Source of the DNA: Pseudomonadota bacterium
GTDB taxonomy: Bacteria > Pseudomonadota > Alphaproteobacteria > Rhodobacterales > Rhodobacteraceae
Length of the DNA: 64,000 nt
Direction of reading: 5' to 3'
NCBI GenBank assembly: GCA_021779835.1
Contig: JAJXZX010000008.1
Coordinates: forward strand, 1-64,000
Part shown: positions 56,741-62,763 of the stretch, piece after piece
Numbering within the stretch: position 1 is the first letter of the stretch
How the letters are laid out: the number at the start of each line of letters is the position of its first letter
Translations under genes and position numbers: made by a program
The notes under the pieces: model-generated
Told to the model about the DNA's origin: nothing
The model's input: only the letters and a program-made list of their open reading frames with translations
Database searches by the model: none

Positions 56741-56768
56741 TGTATACCGGCATCCCAATGCAATGCAA
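56741..56768 (-). promoter_or_regulatory. Predicted promoter of the gntR gene
   Basis: On the minus strand TTGCAT (56763-56768) and TATACA (56741-56746) are 16 bases apart. Transcription would begin near 56734, giving an 18-base leader before the gntR ATG. A second overlapping TTGCAT lies five bases closer. The inverted-repeat region starts eight bases upstream of the -35 box, suitable for control. Confidence 0.5.
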
Positions 56769-56775
56769 CGTCTAT

Positions 56776-56872
56776 GGCGTGTCAGGTTTCGATAGAAACA
56801 GGCCTATCGAAAAACGCGTTCGAGCGGCAGGGAGAGGCAGTGATTTTCGATGCAAATCAAACCTGACACGCC
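56776..56872. promoter_or_regulatory. Nested inverted repeats between the Mo-hydroxylase operon and gntR
   Basis: GGCGTGTCAGGTTT (56776-56789) is the exact reverse complement of AAACCTGACACGCC (56859-56872). Inside, TTTCGATAG (56787-56795) pairs exactly with CTATCGAAA (56804-56812), and a third TTTCGAT is at 56845-56851. The right arm touches the stop codon of the MoaD-like gene and the left arm is just upstream of the gntR promoter. It could be a transcript-end structure, a set of regulator half-sites, or both. Confidence 0.5.
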
Positions 56873-57118
56873 TTAACCGCCCTGCATATACGGCATCAAC
56901 ACGACCTCACTATCCGGCTTGATCGGCGCAAACCACGCCTCGCGATAGACCCGCCCGTCCAGCGCCATCGAGACGCCGCGCGCGATTTGCGGGCGAAGGC
57001 CAGGATAGGCCTCCGCCAGCCGGTCCAGCACCTCTTTAAAGGTGCTGGCCTCCACTTCAACCTCGGCGCGGCCATCGGCAAAGCTGCGTAAGCTTCCCCA
57101 AAGCAACACCTTCACCAC
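56873..57118 (-). CDS. MoaD/ThiS family sulfur-carrier-like protein
   Basis: The 81-residue protein has the ubiquitin-like beta-grasp pattern (MVKVLLWGSLRSF, a helix with LDRLAEAYPGLR, and the late strands SEVVLMPYMQGG) and ends in Gly-Gly, the site of adenylation and thiocarboxylation. Neither moaE nor thiG is nearby. It follows the large hydroxylase subunit by three bases with a GTG start, so it is made with that enzyme. A dedicated sulfur donor for its molybdopterin cofactor is a natural but unproven idea. Confidence 0.82.
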   Translation of the reverse strand: MVKVLLWGSLRSFADGRAEVEVEASTFKEVLDRLAEAYPGLRPQIARGVSMALDGRVYREAWFAPIKPDSEVVLMPYMQGG

Positions 57119-57121
57119 CGC

Positions 57122-59365
57122 TTAGCCCCGCGCCATGATCGCCTTCAGCACGCGCGGTGGCGACATCGGCAACTCGCTCATCCGCACGCCCGTGGCACGC
57201 GACACGCCGTTCGAAATCGCGGCAAGCGGCGGCACGATCGGCGTTTCACCAACGCCCCGCACGCCGTACGGATGGCCCGGATTCGGGATCTCCAAAATCA
57301 CCGTGTCGATCATCGGTAGGTCAGAGGCGACCGGCACGCGGTAATCAAGGAAGCCCGCGTTCTGCAACCGTCCATCGGCGCCGTAGATATATTCCTCGTT
57401 CAGCGCCCAGCCGATGCCCTGCACGGCACCGCCCTGCATCTGCCCCTCGACATAGGCCGGATGCACCGCTTTGCCGGCATCCTGGAACACCGTATAGCGC
57501 AGGATCTTGGTGGCCCCGGTTTCCTTATCTACTTCCAGATCAACAAGATGCACGCCAAAGCTCACACCGGCTCCGTCCGCGTTGAACTCATGGTGGCCCG
57601 CAATCGGACCGCCGGTCTGGAACGACACGGCGGCGATTTCCGCCAAACTCATCGGCGGGAATTTCCCCGCATTCGGCCCAGCAGGCACCGCAGCGCCATC
57701 GATCCACTCGACCGCCTCTTCGTCGATGCCCCAAATCTTTGCCGCCCGGCCGCACATCTTCCTGATCGCGTCCTGCGCCGCCTTGATGGTGGCAAGACCG
57801 ACCGAGAACGTCACCCGGCTGCCATCCGTCACATCGTTGTGGCCCAGCGAGGCGGTGTCGGCGATGATGGTGCGGATACGGTCGTAAGGTATTCCCAACT
57901 CCTCCGCCGCCATCAGGCTGATCGAGGCGCGAGAGCCGCCAATATCCGGGTTGCCCTCAGTCACGCCCACGGTGCCATCGGTGTTCACGTTCAGGCTTAC
58001 GCAGGTGTTGCCGCCAAAGTTGAACCAGAAGCCGCAGGACAGACCGCGCGCCTGCCCGGCACCCAACGGCGCGTGGTAATGCGGATGCGCCTTCGCGGCC
58101 TCCAGCGTCGCCACCAGCCCGATATCGTCGAACACCGGGCCATAAGACGACTGCGTCCCCTTGCGCGCCGCGTTCAGCAGGCGCACGTCCAGCGGGTCGA
58201 GCTTCAGCACCTGACACAGTTCATCCACCACGCTTTCCACCGCGTAGATCGCCTGCGGCGCGCCCGGCGCGCGATAGGCGGCCTCTTTCGGGCGGTTGGT
58301 CAGCGCGTTCCAGCCATAGGTCCGCACGGCGGGCAAGTCATAGGCGGCAAAACCCGCCATCGCGCCCATATCCACTGTGCCGCACGGGAAAGCCCCGCCG
58401 GAATAGCGCATATGCGCCTCTGCCGCCGTGATGCGACCGTCCTTGGTCATGCCGATCTTCACGTCGATCGAGGTTGACACCGTCGGCCCCGTCGCCTTGA
58501 ACACCTCGTCACGCGTCATCACCACCTTCACTGGCCGCCCCGCCTTTTTCGACAAGGCGAGCGCCACCGGCTCGATAAACACCGTGGTCTTGCCACCAAA
58601 ACCGCCGCCGATCTCGGACGCGGTGACGCGCAGCTGGCTCGCCTCCATCCCCATTATCGAGGCGCAGAGCGAACGCACGTTGAATTGCCCCTGCGTGCAG
58701 CACCACAGGTCCGCCTTCCCGTCAGAGGTCATCGAGGCCAGACAGGCGTGCGGTTCGATATAGCCCTGATGCGTCGCGGCGGTCTTGAAGCTGCGCGAAA
58801 CGATCTTGTCGGCCTTGGCAAAGCCCGCCGCTACGTCGCCATGCCCAAACTCGCAGTGATGCGTGACGTTTTCCGAGAACCCCTTCGGCACGTTCTCGAC
58901 CGCGCGGCTCGCCTGCACCACTGGCGAACCAGCCTTCATCGCGGCATCCACGTCGGTCACATGCGGCAGCACTTCATAGATCACCTTGATCGCCTTCAGC
59001 GCCGCCTTCGCCACCGCGGCAGAGGTTGCAGCCACCGCCGCCACCGCGTGCCCGTCATACAGCGCCTTGCCATCCGCCATGCAGTTCACCTGCACATCGC
59101 GGGTGGACGCATCCTCGACCACCGCGAAATCCCGCGACGTGATAACCGCTTTCACCCCCTGCATCGCCTCGGCGGCAGAGGTGTCAATCGACACGATCCG
59201 CGCATGCGCGTGCGGAGAGCGCAAAATCCGCCCCACCAACATCCCCGGCGCGCTGACGTCCGCACCATAAAGCGCGCGCCCCGTGACCTTATCCACCCCA
59301 TCGGGCCGCGCAGGCCGCGTGCCGACCACCTTGAATACGCGTTTACCGTTTGAATCCAAAGCCAT
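57122..59365 (-). CDS. Molybdenum hydroxylase large subunit (xanthine dehydrogenase family)
   Basis: The 747-residue molybdopterin-binding subunit has the family motifs GGGFGGK at 253-259, EPHA at 204-207 and AYRAPGAPQ. The catalytic glutamate is in the C-terminal VRGVGETP. The active-site loop is not the AYRCSFR of form I CO dehydrogenase, so CO oxidation is unlikely; hydroxylation of a heteroaromatic or aldehyde is expected. The ATG at 59365 has GAGGAG eight bases upstream. It is the third gene of the operon, followed by the MoaD-like protein. Confidence 0.95.
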   Translation of the reverse strand: MALDSNGKRVFKVVGTRPARPDGVDKVTGRALYGADVSAPGMLVGRILRSPHAHARIVSIDTSAAEAMQGVKAVITSRDFAVVEDASTRDVQVNCMADGKALYDGHAVAAVAATSAAVAKAALKAIKVIYEVLPHVTDVDAAMKAGSPVVQASRAVENVPKGFSENVTHHCEFGHGDVAAGFAKADKIVSRSFKTAATHQGYIEPHACLASMTSDGKADLWCCTQGQFNVRSLCASIMGMEASQLRVTASEIGGGFGGKTTVFIEPVALALSKKAGRPVKVVMTRDEVFKATGPTVSTSIDVKIGMTKDGRITAAEAHMRYSGGAFPCGTVDMGAMAGFAAYDLPAVRTYGWNALTNRPKEAAYRAPGAPQAIYAVESVVDELCQVLKLDPLDVRLLNAARKGTQSSYGPVFDDIGLVATLEAAKAHPHYHAPLGAGQARGLSCGFWFNFGGNTCVSLNVNTDGTVGVTEGNPDIGGSRASISLMAAEELGIPYDRIRTIIADTASLGHNDVTDGSRVTFSVGLATIKAAQDAIRKMCGRAAKIWGIDEEAVEWIDGAAVPAGPNAGKFPPMSLAEIAAVSFQTGGPIAGHHEFNADGAGVSFGVHLVDLEVDKETGATKILRYTVFQDAGKAVHPAYVEGQMQGGAVQGIGWALNEEYIYGADGRLQNAGFLDYRVPVASDLPMIDTVILEIPNPGHPYGVRGVGETPIVPPLAAISNGVSRATGVRMSELPMSPPRVLKAIMARG

Positions 59366-59366
59366 A

Positions 59367-59843
59367 TCAAGCACTCCTCATCTGGGCGGCGGCATCCTGC
59401 ACGGCACGAACGATCTTGTCATAGCCGGTGCAGCGGCACAGGTTCCCCGCCAGCCAAAAGCGCACTTCTTCATCCGTCGGGTCCGGGTTCTTCGCCAACA
59501 GCGCCTTGGCCGCGACCAGGATCCCCGGCGTGCAAACCCCGCATTGCAAGGCGGCATGGTCGATAAACGCCTGCTGCAACGGATGCAGCGTTTCGGCCTC
59601 TGCCATCCCCTCGACGGTAGAAATCTCGGCCCCCTCGGCCTCGACGCCCAGCACCAGGCACGAACACACCAGCCGCCCGTCAACCAGCACCGAACAGGCG
59701 CCACAATCGCCGGTGCCGCAGCCCTCTTTGACCCCGGTCAGGCCCAGCCGGTTGCGCAGCACATCCAGCAACGGCTCATCGGGCGCACAGACGAACTCTA
59801 CGGGGTCGCCGTTGATGCTTGTGGTAACGTGAATATTGCTCAT
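59367..59843 (-). CDS. Molybdenum hydroxylase 2Fe-2S subunit
   Basis: The 158-residue subunit carries both 2Fe-2S clusters. The plant-type set is C42, C47, C50 and C62 (GCGTGDCGAC...), and the C-terminal helical set is C101, C104, C136 and C138 (CGVCTPG and CRCTGY). It passes electrons from the molybdenum site to FAD. It overlaps the FAD-subunit gene by four bases and ends one base before the large-subunit start codon. Confidence 0.96.
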   Translation of the reverse strand: MSNIHVTTSINGDPVEFVCAPDEPLLDVLRNRLGLTGVKEGCGTGDCGACSVLVDGRLVCSCLVLGVEAEGAEISTVEGMAEAETLHPLQQAFIDHAALQCGVCTPGILVAAKALLAKNPDPTDEEVRFWLAGNLCRCTGYDKIVRAVQDAAAQMRSA

Positions 59844-60703
59844 GCCTGACCTCCGGCGCGCGTATAGGCGATGCGGGCGGCGCGTTTGGCCAGCACGCCC
59901 GCGATATGGGTGCGGAACTCAATGGTGCCGCGTTTGTCATCAATCGGGGCGCAGGCCGCAGAACAGGCCGCAGACAGCGCGTCCAGCGCCGCCTCGTCCA
60001 GCCGCGTGCCGACCAGTGCCGCACCCGCCGCCTCGACCAGCCGCACCGTCGGCGCCACCGCGCCAAGCGCCACGCGCGCCGCCGTCACCATGCCCACCCC
60101 GTCCAGCTCCAGACTGACCGCAGCCGACGCCACCGCAATGTCCATCTCGGTGCGCGGGATAAAGCGCAGATAGGCATCCGACGCGCGATCGGGCCGCGCG
60201 GGCACGAAAATCGACGCGATAAATTCGCCCTTTTTCAGCGAGGTCTTGCCCGGCCCAACCGGCACATCCGACACCGCCACGTCGCGCACGCCGTCCGGCC
60301 CTATGACGCGCGCAACCGCGCCCGCCGCCACCAGCGCCGGCACCGAATCCGCGGCGGGCGACGCGTTGCACAAATTCCCCGCCTGCGTGCAGCGCCCCTG
60401 CACCTGGGTGGAACCGATCAGCTCCGCCCCCTCGACAACCCCCGGCCACAGCGCCTTCAATCCAGCATGTTCGCCCAGTTCGGCCCCCGCGACGCAGGCG
60501 CCGATGCGATAGCCGCCCGCCTCTGCCACGATCTCGCGTATGCCGGGCAAGCCCTTGATATCAACCACCAAGGCAGGCTCTACCATGCCCGCCTTCATCT
60601 GGACCAACACATCGGTGCCGCCCGCCAGAATTCGGGTCACGCCCGCCTCGTCTTTCAGAAGCCGTGCGGCCTCTGCTACCGTCTTGGGTTTCGCGTATTG
60701 CAT
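59840..60703 (-). CDS. Molybdenum hydroxylase FAD-binding subunit
   Basis: The 287-residue subunit has the FAD motifs LAGGTDVLVQMK at 26-37 and the second loop QAGNLCNASPAADS near residues 111-124, then the CO-dehydrogenase-type C-terminal domain. It is the first gene of the operon. Between the two FAD motifs the sequence is typical of the medium chain of xanthine dehydrogenase-type three-subunit enzymes. The order medium-small-large matches nicotine, quinoline or CO-dehydrogenase-like operons. Confidence 0.95.
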   Translation of the reverse strand: MQYAKPKTVAEAARLLKDEAGVTRILAGGTDVLVQMKAGMVEPALVVDIKGLPGIREIVAEAGGYRIGACVAGAELGEHAGLKALWPGVVEGAELIGSTQVQGRCTQAGNLCNASPAADSVPALVAAGAVARVIGPDGVRDVAVSDVPVGPGKTSLKKGEFIASIFVPARPDRASDAYLRFIPRTEMDIAVASAAVSLELDGVGMVTAARVALGAVAPTVRLVEAAGAALVGTRLDEAALDALSAACSAACAPIDDKRGTIEFRTHIAGVLAKRAARIAYTRAGGQA

Positions 60704-60721
60704 GAAAGATTGTCCACCGTG

Positions 60722-60750
60722 GTTAGGGCGTCATTTGTCTGTCTGGTCAA
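60722..60750 (-). promoter_or_regulatory. Predicted promoter of the molybdenum hydroxylase operon
   Basis: On the minus strand TTGACC (60745-60750) and CCTAAC (60722-60727) are 17 bases apart, putting the transcript start about ten bases before the ATG at 60703. The -35 is good and the -10 poor, suggesting an activated or repressible promoter. The very short leader leaves little room for a ribosome-binding site. Confidence 0.4.
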
Positions 60751-60841
60751 ACTGTAACGTTTGCCGCGCCGGGTCCGCAACGCCCAACACGACACTTCGC
60801 TACACCATCGCGTCGAATTCACTCCACAGTCCGTCCAAATG

Positions 60842-60872
60842 AAAACCGCCACCGGAGCGTATCCGGTGGCGG
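60842..60872 (-). terminator. Rho-independent terminator of the cytochrome-porin gene
   Basis: CCGCCACCGGA (60846-60856) pairs perfectly with TCCGGTGGCGG (60862-60872) around loop GCGTA, 27 bases after the stop at 60900. On the minus strand the stem is followed by TTTTCATTT. The 11-bp stem and the T-run make this a convincing terminator. Confidence 0.88.
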
Positions 60873-60899
60873 CAGGGTCGCAGGGTTCAGATCGTCAGA

Positions 60900-62318
60900 T
60901 CAGAAAGCAAAGACCGTGTAGAGGAACAGGTAGTCGTTGTCAGAGGCGTTATGGCCTGCCCCGTCAAAGTTCGTGGTGCCCCCGCCAAGCGACAGGAAGT
61001 GGGTATATTTCGCCCCGATCTTCATGTTGCCCATCGGGTCAAACTTCGGCCCGCCATCCATCCACGGCGAATAGTTGACCTCCAAAGACACCGACTGGCT
61101 GTTGGGCGAGTTGGTGGCCGAGCTTCCGCTATAAAGCCCCGCGTCTTTCGACCCGGACACGTTAGAGAAGGCCCCGATCACCGCCCATGTCGGTTTGTAG
61201 TAGGTCACCGAAAGGTCCAGCGCGTTCAGGGTGTTGCTGGCATTGGACGCCCCACTGATTGGCGCAGCGCCGCTCGTGGTCTGCCACTCCATGATATCGC
61301 GCGCCTTGAACATCAGGCCGAAGTTTTTGCCTGAATAGTCGTATTGCGAGTCGATACCGAAGTCGACGTAGTGGTCCTTGCCAGTTCCCGCCGAGGTGTC
61401 CCACGGCGTCAGGTTGGCAACCATCGCCATCGCCCCGACCATCAGGGTGCTCTTCTTGCTCAGATCCTTGCTATAGGCGATCCGCGCATAGGGCGCGATG
61501 CCCTGCACCTTGAAGCTGCCGCTCGCGTTTGGCACACCAAGCGCCGCCGCCGTGTGATCGGGCAGGCCGGTATAGCCGCCGAACTCGGTGTAAAGCCCGT
61601 TGCCGAACATCGAGTAGCCGGTCAGACCCAGCACCTCTTGCCCCAACGTCCCCTGCAACAGCGTGCCGACCGGGCCGGACTGCGGACCCACCGCCGAGTC
61701 AAAGGCCGGATAGCCCCATGCCGGCGACGTCGCCCAAAGATCCTGCACCGTCGGGTTGTTGTTCAGGCTGAAGCCATAGGTCGCATCCTGCCCGAACAGC
61801 TTGCCGGTGTCGGCATAGCGAATGTCCATGTTGTCCCATGCCCAGCTATGCGCGTTCGGGTCGTAGGTCACCTGAACGAAGGCCCCCATATTGCCGGTAA
61901 TCCGCCCGGCATATAGCAGGCTCACCTGATCGATCGAGGTGATGTCATTCGTCTTGGTCGAATAGGCCAACGGCGGCGCATCCTGCGCTTTCGCTGTATG
62001 GGTGAACCCACCAATAACCAGCGCCGTCACCGGCAAAGCGGGCGCGCCATCAGCTTTCTGCACATAGCCATTCAGCTTGAAATTGCGCCCGAATGCCGTC
62101 AACTCTGGAATTGACGTGTGGCACATCGAGCAAGCAAACCCGGTCTGGCGTGCATAGCTCGGCACAGCCTGTGCGGGTGTGATCGAGGCGGCCAAGCCCA
62201 GTGCCCCGACGGCCAGCGGCGCCAAACCGCGTAGCGCCGCATCGGCAAACCCGGACAAAAGCCCCCTGCTTTCAATGATCTGGCCCGGAGCCGTCCCGGA
62301 CCGCGAATTGGGAGTCAT
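60900..62318 (-). CDS. Monohaem cytochrome-porin fusion (Cyc2-like outer-membrane protein)
   Basis: The 472-residue precursor has a signal peptide with a long N-region, cleaved after AQA at residue 51. The mature protein opens PSYARQTGFACSMCHTS, with one c-type haem motif (C63-x2-C66-H67), followed by PELTAFGRNFKLNGY. The remaining 380 residues alternate polar and aromatic residues like a beta-barrel and end in phenylalanine, the outer-membrane assembly signal. This order, the ARQTG...CxxCH...FGRxFK...GY pattern and the length fit Cyc2-type iron oxidases and their relatives. No other cysteine is present. An SD (GGAGGG) precedes the ATG. Confidence 0.85.
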   Translation of the reverse strand: MTPNSRSGTAPGQIIESRGLLSGFADAALRGLAPLAVGALGLAASITPAQAVPSYARQTGFACSMCHTSIPELTAFGRNFKLNGYVQKADGAPALPVTALVIGGFTHTAKAQDAPPLAYSTKTNDITSIDQVSLLYAGRITGNMGAFVQVTYDPNAHSWAWDNMDIRYADTGKLFGQDATYGFSLNNNPTVQDLWATSPAWGYPAFDSAVGPQSGPVGTLLQGTLGQEVLGLTGYSMFGNGLYTEFGGYTGLPDHTAAALGVPNASGSFKVQGIAPYARIAYSKDLSKKSTLMVGAMAMVANLTPWDTSAGTGKDHYVDFGIDSQYDYSGKNFGLMFKARDIMEWQTTSGAAPISGASNASNTLNALDLSVTYYKPTWAVIGAFSNVSGSKDAGLYSGSSATNSPNSQSVSLEVNYSPWMDGGPKFDPMGNMKIGAKYTHFLSLGGGTTNFDGAGHNASDNDYLFLYTVFAF

Positions 62319-62429
62319 ACCTATCCCTCCATGGTAGTTGAGGTGTACCGACCGGCCAAGGCGCCTAAAAAGACTCCCCACCCGAGGCACTCACGCTCGC
62401 CTATTGCCGCTGGAATCGCGGCCTAAACT

Positions 62430-62443
62430 TTGACTTGAATCAA
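62430..62443. promoter_or_regulatory. FNR/FnrL-like binding site
   Basis: TTGACTTGAATCAA matches TTGAT-N4-ATCAA at nine of ten fixed positions. It lies 112 bases upstream of the cytochrome-porin ATG. If it acts from -41.5, transcription would begin near 62395, with a poor -10 (around CAATAG on the minus strand), as usual at activator-dependent promoters. By chance about one such site is expected in 64 kb, so its intergenic location is the main support. Confidence 0.5.
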
Positions 62444-62560
62444 ATCGGCACACGACTTCGGCATTCCACGGCATACGCGTCATTAATATCACATACCTCG
62501 CCATCTCATTTTGTGATTTTCAAATAATTCTGCCCTGCTCCATTCAAATTAATTTCTGAA

Positions 62561-62578
62561 TCTGACGAATTCGTCAGA
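62561..62578. promoter_or_regulatory. 18-base perfect palindrome in the divergent region
   Basis: TCTGACGAATTCGTCAGA is perfectly symmetric, about 190 bases before the flavoprotein start and about 240 bases before the cytochrome-porin start. It lies in the most AT-rich part, where a promoter for the rightward gene could lie. It looks like a dimeric repressor or activator site; no regulator is identified. Confidence 0.5.
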
Positions 62579-62763
62579 AACAACACGGCTTCGTGAATAT
62601 ACATTTTTAATACACGTCCGTTTTAAGCTAATATGCCATCTGCGGGATGTATAAACGCCTCCCCGCCGCGATCATGTCGCTAATGCGCCAGCCATGTCGA
62701 TTTCCGGGCAGCCCCACGCGCGCGCGCAAACAAGACTAAGACCAATCGCGCAAAGGAAATCGC

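Larger units (their letters stand above)
62319..62763. other. AT-rich divergent regulatory region (445 bases)
   Basis: No credible gene lies between the divergent cytochrome-porin gene and the flavoprotein gene. The stretch is clearly richer in A and T than its surroundings, mainly at 62460-62640. It holds an FNR-like box (62430-62443) and an 18-base perfect palindrome (62561-62578). The right end has AAAGGAA as ribosome-binding site for the flavoprotein gene. Confidence 0.7.

Noticed and set aside
56776-56872. Miniature inverted-repeat transposable element with 14-bp terminal repeats
   Set aside because: There is no target-site duplication outside the arms (flanks tctat and ttaac differ) and no second copy in the window, so a regulatory or transcript-end role is more economical.
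57122-60703. Aerobic CO dehydrogenase (coxMSL) as an annotation of the molybdenum hydroxylase operon
   Set aside because: Subunit order fits, but the large subunit has AYRAPGAPQ instead of the AYRCSFR loop needed for the Mo-Cu site of form I enzymes, and no cox accessory genes are next to it.
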